Positions 35,024-42,669 of a DNA stretch of 64,000 nt are shown here, piece after piece; positions within the stretch are counted from its first letter, which is position 1; the number at the start of each line of letters is the position of its first letter. The position numbers and the translations under genes are program-made. The DNA is from Orlajensenia stereocauli (GTDB lineage Bacteria; Actinomycetota; Actinomycetes; Actinomycetales; Microbacteriaceae): assembly GCF_039548895.1 (NCBI RefSeq), contig NZ_JBCLVG010000001.1. One strand, written 5' to 3'. The notes beneath the pieces are model-generated. The model made no database searches. It saw nothing but the letters and a program-made list of their open reading frames with translations, and had not been told where the DNA came from.

Positions 35024-35923
35024 ATGCCTGAATCACCGGAGGTGCAGGCGCTCGCCGAAGAACTCGGTGTGCGCCTGACTGGCCACGCGCTGACCGGCGT
35101 CGACGTGCTCGAGTTCCGCACCACGAAGACCCGCGCTCGTGCGCCGGAGTCGCTCATGGGTGAACGCGTCACCGGGGTGGCCCGCCACGGCAAGCTCCTC
35201 GATCTGGCCTTCGGAGCGCAGCATCTCGTCGTGTCGCTCGGCAGGCACGGCTGGGCCCGATGGGGTGGGGCGGACGCCGCCAGGGGCGAATCGCCCGCAC
35301 CTGCAGGCGAACCCGCACCGGCGGACGCACCAGCGGCGAAGGACGCACCCGCGCCGCCACCGGCCCTGGTGACCCTCGCCTTCGACGACGCGTCGATCCT
35401 CGAGTTCACAGACGCCGGCGACTGGGTCTCGCTCGGTCTCTGGGTCGTCGACGACCCGGCCGAGGTGCCGGCTGTAGCGAAGCTCGGACCCGATCCAGCC
35501 GATCCGGCGTTCTCGCGCGAGGACTTCGACGGTGCCGTGGTCGGTCGTCGCAAACAGGTGAAGGCCGTGCTTCAGGAACAGGAGTCGCTGGCCGGCATCG
35601 GGAACGCCTACTCCGACGAGATCCTGCATGCTGCAAAAGTGTCGCCGGTGGTGCACGCGGCCAGCCTCGACGCCGACGCGCTCGACCGCCTCTTCGACGC
35701 CACCGTCGCGACCATCACAGGCGCGATCTCCGACCGCAGGGGCGTGGCGATCGCGAAGCTCAAAGAGACCAAGGTCGCGGCCATGCGTGTGCACGGTCGC
35801 GCAGGGGAGACCTGCCCTGTGTGCGGCGGCACCATTCACGACTTCAGCTTCGCCAGCACGACGGCGCAGTACTGCCCGAGCTGCCAGACCGGCGACGCGA
35901 TCCTGCCACTCAGGGCATCCTGA
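35024..35923 (+). CDS. Fpg/Nei family DNA glycosylase with proline/alanine-rich insertion
   Basis: Base-excision repair glycosylase/AP lyase, 299 aa. After Met removal the N-terminal Pro of MPESPEVQA is the nucleophile and the next Glu the acid. The family lysine is in ARHGKLLDL (about 57). The helix-two-turn-helix contains GIGNAYSDEILHAAKVSP. The zinc finger is CPVCGG and YCPSC. An unusual low-complexity Ala/Pro insertion (about residues 87-112) lies between the N-terminal beta strands. A paralogue lies at 37036. Confidence 0.9.
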   Translation: MPESPEVQALAEELGVRLTGHALTGVDVLEFRTTKTRARAPESLMGERVTGVARHGKLLDLAFGAQHLVVSLGRHGWARWGGADAARGESPAPAGEPAPADAPAAKDAPAPPPALVTLAFDDASILEFTDAGDWVSLGLWVVDDPAEVPAVAKLGPDPADPAFSREDFDGAVVGRRKQVKAVLQEQESLAGIGNAYSDEILHAAKVSPVVHAASLDADALDRLFDATVATITGAISDRRGVAIAKLKETKVAAMRVHGRAGETCPVCGGTIHDFSFASTTAQYCPSCQTGDAILPLRAS

Positions 35924-35975
35924 GGAACTGGTGATCTTCGCTGCGCGATCGGGACGTGATGAGCGACACTGAGGC

Positions 35976-36167
35976 ATGACAGAACGCCGCCTCACGCTCG
36001 CCTGCCCGCGCTGCGCGTCGACGGCGAACGTCGGCGTCGCCGTCGTGCCGACCATGGGGGACTCCGGTCTCGCCGTGGTCGACTACGACTGCCCGGGCGG
36101 ATGCCGCTACGACGACATCAGCGAGGCCGTCGACGCTGCCCTCGGCATCCGTCGCGACCTCGGCTGA
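35976..36167 (+). CDS. Small zinc-ribbon protein
   Basis: 63 aa. Four cysteines in two pairs, CPRC and CPGGC, fit a zinc ribbon, with a helical C-terminus (ISEAVDAALGIRRDL). No family recognised. The only Shine-Dalgarno-like sequence (GAGG) is 1 nt from the ATG, so translation may be weak or leaderless. A hairpin follows. Confidence 0.6.
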   Translation: MTERRLTLACPRCASTANVGVAVVPTMGDSGLAVVDYDCPGGCRYDDISEAVDAALGIRRDLG

Positions 36168-36195
36168 CGGGCTCCATGACCTCACGGTGACATGT

Positions 36196-36220
36196 TCCGG
36201 CACGACGCCGCCGTGCCGGA
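36196..36220 (+). terminator. Hairpin between zinc-ribbon and dodecin genes
   Basis: TCCGGCACG and CGTGCCGGA form a perfect 9-bp stem with a 7-nt loop, 28 bp after the upstream stop and 52 bp before dodecin. TAGCCT directly after it could be a -10 box for dodecin. Confidence 0.6.
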
Positions 36221-36272
36221 GTAGCCTCGGAACCACCCCGCACCGCCGCGGTCGCGGGCCGACGGGAGCATC

Positions 36273-36482
36273 ATGAGCAACCACACCTATCGCGTCACCG
36301 AGATCGTCGGAACCTCGCCCGAGAGCACCGACACCGCCATCCGCAACGGCATCGCCCGCGCTGCACAGACCCTGCGCAACATCGACTGGTTCGAGGTCGT
36401 CTCGACGCGGGGCGAGGTCGCCGACGGTGCCGTCGCGCACTTCCAGGTCACCCTCAAGGTCGGCTTCAGACTCGAGGACTGA
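36273..36482 (+). CDS. Dodecin (flavin-binding protein)
   Basis: 69-aa protein of the dodecin fold, which builds a hollow dodecamer that binds flavins and, in some, CoA. The pattern YRVTEIVGTSPESTDTAIRN then RAAQTLRNIDWFEVVSTRG then FQVTLKVGFRLED matches the family; the Trp in DWFEV is at the flavin-stacking position. GGGAG 4 nt before ATG. The next gene starts 6 bp after the stop. Confidence 0.92.
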   Translation: MSNHTYRVTEIVGTSPESTDTAIRNGIARAAQTLRNIDWFEVVSTRGEVADGAVAHFQVTLKVGFRLED

Positions 36483-36488
36483 CAGGTC

Positions 36489-36971
36489 GTGCCGGTGACG
36501 GAAGCCGACCGCCGGGCGCTCGCCCGCGCGGTCGAGCTGGCTCGCGAGGCGCTCGAAGCCGGCGACGAGCCGTTCGGCTCGGTGCTGACGGATGCCGCAG
36601 GCGCGACCCTGTTCGAGGATCGCAACCGCACCTCGGGTGGCGATGAGACCCTGCATCCGGAGTTCGAGATCGCCCGATGGGCCGCGAACAGCCTCGCCCC
36701 CGACGAGCGGGCACTGGCCATCGTCTACACCTCGGGCGAGCACTGCCCGATGTGCTCGGCGGCGCACGCCTGGGTGGGGCTCGGCCGCATCGTCTATGCG
36801 GCATCCGCCACCCAGATCAGCGGCTGGCGCTCCGAGTGGGGTCTCGCGCCGAGCGCCGTCGCGGTGCTGCCCATCACGACCGTCGCGCCCGCAGTCCCGG
36901 TCGACGGACCGGTCGAGCCGTTCGCCTCCGAGGTGAAGGAGCTCCTGCGGCGATCGGCTGATCGGGCCTGA
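36489..36971 (+). CDS. Nucleoside deaminase (cytidine/guanine deaminase-like)
   Basis: 160 aa. The zinc site is HPEFEIAR (His plus the proton-relay Glu, in the HxE form) and CPMC (two cysteines), as in the guanine/cytosine deaminase branch of the superfamily. GDEPFGSVLTDAAG precedes the first motif, as usual. The exact base or nucleoside cannot be told. GTG 36489 and GTG 36495 are both possible starts. It is 6 bp after dodecin. Confidence 0.88.
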   Translation: MPVTEADRRALARAVELAREALEAGDEPFGSVLTDAAGATLFEDRNRTSGGDETLHPEFEIARWAANSLAPDERALAIVYTSGEHCPMCSAAHAWVGLGRIVYAASATQISGWRSEWGLAPSAVAVLPITTVAPAVPVDGPVEPFASEVKELLRRSADRA

Positions 36972-37035
36972 ACGCCGCTGAGTGGATGGGCGCAACCCCC
37001 TCCCGAATGTCGCACCGTCGGGCCAGACTGGACGC

Positions 37036-37896
37036 GTGCCCGAGATGCCCGAGGTCCACGCGCTCGTCGCCTTCCTGGCGGAGCGCACCGTCGGCCACGC
37101 CATCAGCCTCGCGACCATCACCTCGTTCTCGGCGCTGAAGACCTTCGACCCGCCCATCGACGCTCTCGACGGGGCGACGATCGCCAGTGTCACGCGCCAC
37201 GGCAAGTTCATCGACATTGGCACCGATGCCGCCCATCTCGTCTTCCACCTGGCCCGAGCCGGCTGGCTGCGCTGGTTCGACGCGGTGCCCGCGACCGCGA
37301 TCAAGCCCGGGCGCTCGCCCATAGCCCTGCGAGTGCGACTCGACGACGGCTCCGGCTTCGACCTCACCGAGGCCGGCAGCAAGAAGTCTCTCGCCGTCTA
37401 TGTGGTTCGCGACCCGCACGACGTACCGGGCATCGCCCGACTCGGCCCCGACGCCCTCGCCGACGACTTCACGGAGGCCGAGTTCGCCGAGGTGCTCCGA
37501 GGGCGACGCACCCAGATCAAGGGGCTGCTGCGCGACCAGTCGATCATCGCCGGCATCGGGAACGCCTACTCAGACGAGATCCTGCACGTCGCGAAGCTCT
37601 CACCGTTCGCCATCGCGGCGACGATGTCGCCCGAGACCGTCGAGCACCTCTACGACGCTATGCGCACGACGCTGACGGATGCCGCGGCCACAGCCTCCGG
37701 CAAGCCGCCCGCCGAGCTCAAAGACGCCAAGCGGGCCAACATGCGGGTGCACGCGCGCTCGGGCCTGCCGTGCCCGGTGTGCGGCGACACCGTGCGCGAC
37801 GTCAACTTCCACGACTCGAGCCTGCAGTACTGCCCGACCTGCCAGACCGGCGGCAAGGTGCTCGCAGACCGCATCCTGTCGCGGTTGCTCAAATAG
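37036..37896 (+). CDS. Fpg/Nei family DNA glycosylase
   Basis: Second member of the family in the window, 286 aa. GTG starts MPEMPEVHAL, giving the catalytic Pro and Glu after Met removal. RHGKFIDIGTD holds the family lysine; GIGNAYSDEILHVAKLSP is the DNA-binding helix-two-turn-helix; the zinc finger is CPVCGD and YCPTC. It lacks the Ala/Pro insertion of the paralogue at 35024. CAGACT at 37024-37029 is 6 nt before the GTG, so the gene may be leaderless. Confidence 0.9.
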   Translation: MPEMPEVHALVAFLAERTVGHAISLATITSFSALKTFDPPIDALDGATIASVTRHGKFIDIGTDAAHLVFHLARAGWLRWFDAVPATAIKPGRSPIALRVRLDDGSGFDLTEAGSKKSLAVYVVRDPHDVPGIARLGPDALADDFTEAEFAEVLRGRRTQIKGLLRDQSIIAGIGNAYSDEILHVAKLSPFAIAATMSPETVEHLYDAMRTTLTDAAATASGKPPAELKDAKRANMRVHARSGLPCPVCGDTVRDVNFHDSSLQYCPTCQTGGKVLADRILSRLLK

Positions 37897-37927
37897 GTGC
37901 GCAAGGGAGCGGGCGGACAGCGCCTGG

Positions 37928-38503
37928 TCAGATGCCGGCGACCAGGGCCTCCTTCAGCTCCTCGCTGATCCCCGGCGTCTCGTCCACGTCGACCGCGAGA
38001 GCCTGCACAGCGCGGCTGTAGTAATTGCGCGCCGCGGCCGCCAGGGTGATGTCGAGGATCTCGCGGTCGCTGAACCCGACTTCGCGCAGGCGCTGGCTGT
38101 CGGCATCCGTCATCACCGAGGCGTCGATGCTCACCTGCTCGGCGAATGCCATCATGGCCACCTCGGCCTCGGTGAGGTCGGCGTCGGTGTAATCGCGCGC
38201 GAGCCGGACCAGCTGGTCCTCGTCGAACAGCGCGAGGGTGAATGTGCGGCGCCCGTGGGCCAGCCGGCAGTGCCGGGAGTGCGACCCGCGCGCCGCCGCG
38301 AGCGTCACCAGTTCGTACCGGCGCTTGCCCATCGGCCGGCCGATGGCGGTGATCAGCGCCTCCCACGCGTCGTAGGCCTCCGGGTGCAGCCCCATCACCC
38401 GCGTGTGGGCGGCGACGAAGCCCTGGTCGGCGATGTCGTCGGCGTAGAGCTCGGCTAGGCGCCCCGTGGCCTCGTCATCGGGAACTGTGCGGATGATCGA
38501 CAT
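37928..38503 (-). CDS. Carboxymuconolactone decarboxylase/AhpD-fold peroxidase-like protein
   Basis: 191 aa. The AhpD core helix reads ELVTLAAARGSHSRHCRLAHG; only one cysteine of the usual CxxC pair is present, with the conserved His after it. A peroxidase-related function is possible, but the single Cys weakens an alkylhydroperoxidase claim. GAGGAGG is 7 nt before ATG 38503; an ATG two codons upstream is too close to the ribosome binding site. Convergent with the Nei gene. Confidence 0.8.
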   Translation of the reverse strand: MSIIRTVPDDEATGRLAELYADDIADQGFVAAHTRVMGLHPEAYDAWEALITAIGRPMGKRRYELVTLAAARGSHSRHCRLAHGRRTFTLALFDEDQLVRLARDYTDADLTEAEVAMMAFAEQVSIDASVMTDADSQRLREVGFSDREILDITLAAAARNYYSRAVQALAVDVDETPGISEELKEALVAGI

Positions 38504-38574
38504 GCTCATGCCTCCTCGAACGGATGCCGTCCATCGTGGCACCGAGCGTCCCTCGGCGGAAGGGATCGCCAGAC

Positions 38575-39075
38575 CTACTCAGGTTCGGTGAGCAGCCGCG
38601 CGTAGTTCGCCATCGAGCGCCTGTAGCGGGGAAGGTGCGGCACGAGCGCCTCGATCGCGACGCGCAGCGCCTCATCGGGTGAGCCTAGGTCGTGCAGGAT
38701 CAGCGCTCGCACGGCGCTGGGCGCACCACCGAGGGCATGCGGGTCGGCCTTCGCGATGATCGCGAGTGCTGCATCTGGTTCACCGAGGACCCGTCGGGAA
38801 CTCGCCATCTGGACCAGGGTTCGGGCCCGTCGGACGTCATCGAGTCCGGCGGCCAGCCCGGCCGCGTAGTGACCGACGGCCTCGCCGGTGCGTCCTGTCG
38901 AATCACGGATGCAGCCGCGCTCGAATTCAGAGCGACCGTCATCGGCCGGGCAGTCGGCAGCGAGGGCGTCGAGGCGTGCGACGAACGGATGCGCCTGCAC
39001 GTCGCTCTCGGGAGGGGCTGCGTCGAACGCCTCCCAGAACTCCGCGACCCGCTGTTCCCACTCGTCGATCGTCAT
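38575..39075 (-). CDS. TPR-like helical protein
   Basis: 166 aa, all alpha, with repeats of the form FERGCIRDSTGRTGEAVGHY then AAGLAAGLDDVRRARTLVQM and VRALILHDLGSPDEALRVAI. Resembles short tetratricopeptide proteins that bind partners; no partner can be named. ATG 39075. Separated by 71 bp from the AhpD-like gene and by 41 bp from the VOC gene on the same strand. Confidence 0.75.
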   Translation of the reverse strand: MTIDEWEQRVAEFWEAFDAAPPESDVQAHPFVARLDALAADCPADDGRSEFERGCIRDSTGRTGEAVGHYAAGLAAGLDDVRRARTLVQMASSRRVLGEPDAALAIIAKADPHALGGAPSAVRALILHDLGSPDEALRVAIEALVPHLPRYRRSMANYARLLTEPE

Positions 39076-39116
39076 GAGTCAACGCTAGCGAGCCGCCAGC
39101 AGTCGCGGCCGCAGCC

Positions 39117-39449
39117 CTACCCCTCCGGGTGCTGGTCGAACACGAACCATGCATTCCCGGCCGGATCGACGAGGCCCGCGACCGCGCCGTCGGGGATCGG
39201 CCGCGGGGGCGCGGTCACCGTCAGCCCCGGCGTCTCGGCGAGGTACTCGTCGAGGTCGTCGACCTCGTACATCGGGCCTGCCGGGTCGGGGTCGACCGAG
39301 AGCATGACCTGGATGTCACTGTCGGGGATCTGGAAGGCGACGGTGTCGTCGCCCTCGCGCCAGGCCTCCTCCCAACCGAGGACGTCGCGATAGAAGGCGT
39401 CCGCCGCGGCGAGGTCGGTAACGGGTGCGTGCAGGAATCGGAGCTTCAC
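39117..39449 (-). CDS. VOC (glyoxalase/bleomycin-resistance) family protein
   Basis: 110 aa, one vicinal-oxygen-chelate module. KLRFLHAPVTDLAAADAFYR then DVLGW, FQIPDSDIQVMLS, and the C-terminal DPAGNAWFVFDQ are typical. Metal-ligand positions are H near the start and E or D equivalents; the substrate is unknown. GTG has GGAGG 6 nt upstream. Confidence 0.85.
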   Translation of the reverse strand: MKLRFLHAPVTDLAAADAFYRDVLGWEEAWREGDDTVAFQIPDSDIQVMLSVDPDPAGPMYEVDDLDEYLAETPGLTVTAPPRPIPDGAVAGLVDPAGNAWFVFDQHPEG

Positions 39450-39626
39450 GGGTACCTCCGGTCGGGATGGGCGTCGGCGTCGCCCCAGACCATACTCGGG
39501 TCGAGCGTGGTCGGGAAGTGCCGGCGTCGGGCAGCACCGTCGCTGCGGCATCCGCAGCCCGACCCGATCCTGTGTACCTGCCGGTGATCCATGGCCTTCG
39601 GTGCCGCGACGTGGTTCGCTGGCATC

Positions 39627-40367
39627 ATGGCCGAGCTGGCGATGTTCCCCCTGGGTTCCGTGCTCTTCCCGCACATGCCGTTGCTCCTGCGCGTCTTCGA
39701 GCCGCGCTACCTCGTGATGCTCTCGAGACTGCTGGAGGAGATCCCGGCCGAGTTCGGGGTCGTGCTCATCGAACGCGGCCAGGAGGTCGGCGGCGGAGAG
39801 CACAGGTTCTCGGTCGGCACCGTCGCGACGGTCACCGAGATGGGAACGGCCGACGGCACCCTCGCGCTGGTCGCGCAGGGCGGACGCCGCATCGAGGTGG
39901 TCGACTGGCTGCCGGAGGATCCGCACCCCGTGGCCGAGGTGCGAGTGCTGCCGGAGCTGGTCTGGTCGGAGGACGATCGCGGAGCGCTCGAGAATGCCGA
40001 ACGGGTGGTGCGCCGATCCCTCGCTCGGGCGAGCGAGTTCGTCGAGGGGTCGTGGTCCGCCGATGTGACCCTCTCCGAAGATCCGGCCGAGGCATCGTGG
40101 CAGCTCGCGGGCATAGCCCCGCTCGGCGAACTCGACCAGGTCGCCCTGCTGCGATCGACGAGCTTCGGCTCCCTGTTGGCGTCCGTCGCCGAGCTCACTG
40201 CGGCGGCCGGGGAGATCGTCGCACCGGCCTGGCTCGATCCGGTGACGGATGCCGGAGCCGCCGGCGACATCGACGACGGAGACGACGACCCGCTCGGCGA
40301 GCCCGATGATGACGACGATGATGACGACGACCGGGGTGGCGAGGGCCGCTACGGACTGGGGGGATGA
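39627..40367 (+). CDS. LON substrate-binding domain protein
   Basis: 246 aa. The N-terminal domain of Lon (PUA-like) is recognisable: MFPLGSVLFPHMPLLLRVFE and RYLVMLSRLL, GVVLIERGQEVGGG, and the helical second half. There is no AAA+ or protease domain. The C-terminus carries a run of nine aspartates within an acidic tail, which is unusual. Function of stand-alone LON domains is not settled. The stop is 1 bp before the next gene. An in-frame ATG 12 codons upstream is an alternative start. Confidence 0.82.
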   Translation: MAELAMFPLGSVLFPHMPLLLRVFEPRYLVMLSRLLEEIPAEFGVVLIERGQEVGGGEHRFSVGTVATVTEMGTADGTLALVAQGGRRIEVVDWLPEDPHPVAEVRVLPELVWSEDDRGALENAERVVRRSLARASEFVEGSWSADVTLSEDPAEASWQLAGIAPLGELDQVALLRSTSFGSLLASVAELTAAAGEIVAPAWLDPVTDAGAAGDIDDGDDDPLGEPDDDDDDDDDRGGEGRYGLGG

Positions 40368-40368
40368 C

Positions 40369-40827
40369 ATGCCGACAGACGACATCGCGACGCTCGCGAT
40401 CTACTCCGACCATCTGAGCGCGGCGGCGGTGACCGCGGCGCTCGGGGTCGAGCCCACGTCGATCCACGAGATCGGCGATGCGCGCCGACGCTCCCGCTCG
40501 CGCCGGGCGGGCAGTCACTCGCCGACGCAGTACACCCACTCGCTCTGGGAACACACCGTGCGGGGTGATCCGGCCCACGCCGGAGTGGCGGATGCCGCCG
40601 GCTCCACCAGCATTCGCCTGCTCGTCGACGTCTTCCGCGAGAAGCAGGAGCAGCTGGAGAAGCTGCGTGCCGACTACGAGCTGCGACTCTGGTGGTCGGC
40701 GATTTCATCGAGCACGCAGGCACCGTTCGTCTTCGACGCAGAGCTCATCCGCGGCCTCGCGATCATCGGCTGCGATCTGTACGGCACCGCGTACCTGGAG
40801 GCCGACGGGATCGATGCCGTGCTCTAG
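40369..40827 (+). CDS. DUF4279 domain-containing protein
   Basis: 152 aa. The N-terminus IYSDHLSAAAVTAALGVEPT then HEIGDARRR, and the closing half with WWSAISSSTQAPFVFDAELI, match DUF4279. Function unknown. ATG lies 1 bp after the LON gene stop with GGGGGG upstream, so it is coupled. Convergent with the SDR gene 9 bp away. Confidence 0.78.
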   Translation: MPTDDIATLAIYSDHLSAAAVTAALGVEPTSIHEIGDARRRSRSRRAGSHSPTQYTHSLWEHTVRGDPAHAGVADAAGSTSIRLLVDVFREKQEQLEKLRADYELRLWWSAISSSTQAPFVFDAELIRGLAIIGCDLYGTAYLEADGIDAVL

Positions 40828-40836
40828 CACCCGGTG

Positions 40837-41772
40837 TCAGGCCGCCAAGGAGGCGGCATCCGGCAACCGCGTGCCCGTGAGCGACTCGGCGACGGTCCAG
40901 AGCGAGGCCGCCAGGTCCACACCCCTGGCCGAGCGCGGCGGGTCGACGCGCTTGGTCGGGCCGACGAGGCCGAGACGGTTGGGGCCGTAGTAGCTGCCCT
41001 GCGGTGCGTAGGGATAGGTCGCAGCGAACAGCAGCGGCTCGGTGCCCTGCTCGACGTCCTGTGACGGCACGATGGTGCGGTCACCGGAGAGTGGCGAACG
41101 GTGCGGCGTCTCGCGCCCGAGATTGGCGCCGGCGCTCTGCAGGTTGGTGCGCGTGAAGCCCGGGTGCGCGAAGGTGCTCAGCAGCTTCCATCCGCGCTCG
41201 TCCGAGACGCGCGCGAGGTGCTGGGCGGCGAGCATGTTCGCCAGCTTCGACTGCGCGTAGGCGAGCATCGGCACGTAGCGGCGCTCGACGTACTGCAGGT
41301 CGTCGAAGTGGATCCTCCCGGCGTTGGCCACGCCACTGGTCATCGTGGTCACCCGCGGTTGCTCCGACTCGAGCACGAGCGGCAGCAGCAGGTTCGTCAG
41401 GGCGAACGGGCCGAGGAAGTTCGATCCGAACTGCAGCTCGAAGCCGTCGCGCGTCTCCATGCGCTTCGGCGGAGCCATCACGCCGGCATTGTTGACGAGG
41501 GTGTCGACGGGGCGGCCGTCGACAATGAGCGAATCGGCGAAGGCGTGCACCGTCGCCAGCTCGGACAGGTCGATGTGCCGGACCTCGAGACTTGACGCCG
41601 GGAACCGGTCGAGGATGTCCGCACGGGCCGCCTCGCCCTTCTCGATGGTGCGAACGGCCATGACGACGTGGGCTCCGGCCGCGGCGAGGCGCATCGCGGC
41701 CTCCTTGCCGGTTCCGCTGTTCGCGCCGGTGACGACGACGAGGCGTCCGGACTGGTCGGGCACGGTGTACAT
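40837..41772 (-). CDS. Short-chain dehydrogenase/reductase
   Basis: NAD(P)-dependent oxidoreductase, 311 aa. Cofactor loop TGANSGTGKE (14-23), the NNAG motif in LVNNAGVMAPP, catalytic Ser in MTSGVANAG and YxxxK as YAQSK. The RTIEKGEA region after beta-2 has Arg, which favours NADPH. Resembles retinol dehydrogenase/WWOX-type SDRs; substrate unknown. Divergent from a TetR gene across 98 bp holding two operator-like palindromes. Confidence 0.9.
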   Translation of the reverse strand: MYTVPDQSGRLVVVTGANSGTGKEAAMRLAAAGAHVVMAVRTIEKGEAARADILDRFPASSLEVRHIDLSELATVHAFADSLIVDGRPVDTLVNNAGVMAPPKRMETRDGFELQFGSNFLGPFALTNLLLPLVLESEQPRVTTMTSGVANAGRIHFDDLQYVERRYVPMLAYAQSKLANMLAAQHLARVSDERGWKLLSTFAHPGFTRTNLQSAGANLGRETPHRSPLSGDRTIVPSQDVEQGTEPLLFAATYPYAPQGSYYGPNRLGLVGPTKRVDPPRSARGVDLAASLWTVAESLTGTRLPDAASLAA

Positions 41773-41790
41773 GGGGACTCCTTCGAGAGA

Positions 41791-41845
41791 TAATAGACCG
41801 ATGGTCTCTTACGAGATCCACGATAACAGACCGCAGTTCTGTTAT
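41791..41845. promoter_or_regulatory. Two operator-like palindromes between the SDR and TetR genes
   Basis: AGACC-GAT-GGTCT at 41795-41807, extended by TAA/TTA with one mismatch (41791-41811), and ATAACAGA-CCGCAGT-TCTGTTAT at 41823-41845. The first has the ACCGATGGT form common to TetR-family sites. Together they cover the divergent promoter region. Binding by the adjacent TetR is inferred. Confidence 0.6.
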
Positions 41846-41870
41846 TTCTGTTGTGAAGGAAAGACTCAGG

Positions 41871-42551
41871 ATGACGTCCGCAGCACCGTTCCATCGGGCC
41901 CGCAACGACGGGCAGCGCGCCGAGCGCCGCCAGGCCATCCTCGATGCAGCCGCCGATATCCTCTCCGAAACGCGCGTCTCCGAGCTGAGCCTCACCGCTC
42001 TCGCCCACCGAGTGGGACTCGCGAAATCGAATGTGCTGCGCTACTTCGACTCGCGCGAGGCCGTGCTTCTCGAGCTCTACGACCGCGAGTTCCGCGGCTG
42101 GCTGACCGATCTCCGCGCGCTGACGGATGCCGACCCTCGGGCGGCCGCAACCGTCGACGGCCTCGCCGCCATGATCGCCGCTGCGGCCGTCGACCGACCC
42201 GTCTTCTGCGACCTGTGCGCCAGTGCCGCCGTCGTACTCGAACGGAACGTCTCGGTCGTGGCGGCAGCCGCCTACAAGCGCTCGTCGCTCGAGACAGCGC
42301 ACGAGCTGGCGGGGTTCGCGCGGCCAGCGCTGGGGGAGAACGGCGATGCGGCCGCCCTGGCATTCTCGGGCGGCACGATCATCGTCATCGGCGGCCTCTG
42401 GGCGGCCTCGCAGCCCTCCCCGGCGATGGCGGAGGCATACGCAGGCGATCCGGCACTCGCAGCCATGCGCATCGACCTGCGTGTCGGCATCCGGGAGCTC
42501 GTGGCGACCCTCATCGTGGGTCTGCGTGAACGGGCTCCCAAGCTCGACTGA
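41871..42551 (+). CDS. TetR family transcriptional regulator
   Basis: 226 aa. The HTH is at about residues 18-65 (AILDAAADILSETRVSELSL, TALAHRVGLAKSNVLRYFDS). The C-terminal region resembles TetR_C proteins near oxidoreductases. I chose ATG 41871, with AAGGAAAG about 10 nt upstream, over GTG 41853, which lacks a ribosome binding site. Probably represses itself and the divergent SDR gene. Confidence 0.88.
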   Translation: MTSAAPFHRARNDGQRAERRQAILDAAADILSETRVSELSLTALAHRVGLAKSNVLRYFDSREAVLLELYDREFRGWLTDLRALTDADPRAAATVDGLAAMIAAAAVDRPVFCDLCASAAVVLERNVSVVAAAAYKRSSLETAHELAGFARPALGENGDAAALAFSGGTIIVIGGLWAASQPSPAMAEAYAGDPALAAMRIDLRVGIRELVATLIVGLRERAPKLD

Positions 42552-42559
42552 ACTACCTC

Positions 42560-42609
42560 TTGCGCTCCGGCTCCCGTCGGATACACTGACGTCGGCCCCC
42601 TCACGGGGG
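42560..42609 (+). promoter_or_regulatory. Promoter and leader hairpin of the vWA protein gene
   Basis: TTGCGC (42560-42565), 16 nt, TACACT (42582-42587) fits a sigma-70-type promoter. CCCCC-TCAC-GGGGG (42596-42609) would be near the 5' end of the transcript. Confidence 0.5.
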
Positions 42610-42669
42610 TCACACCACAACTAGACGAATCCTGGCTGCTGACGGCCTCGTATCGACAATGGAGTCATC

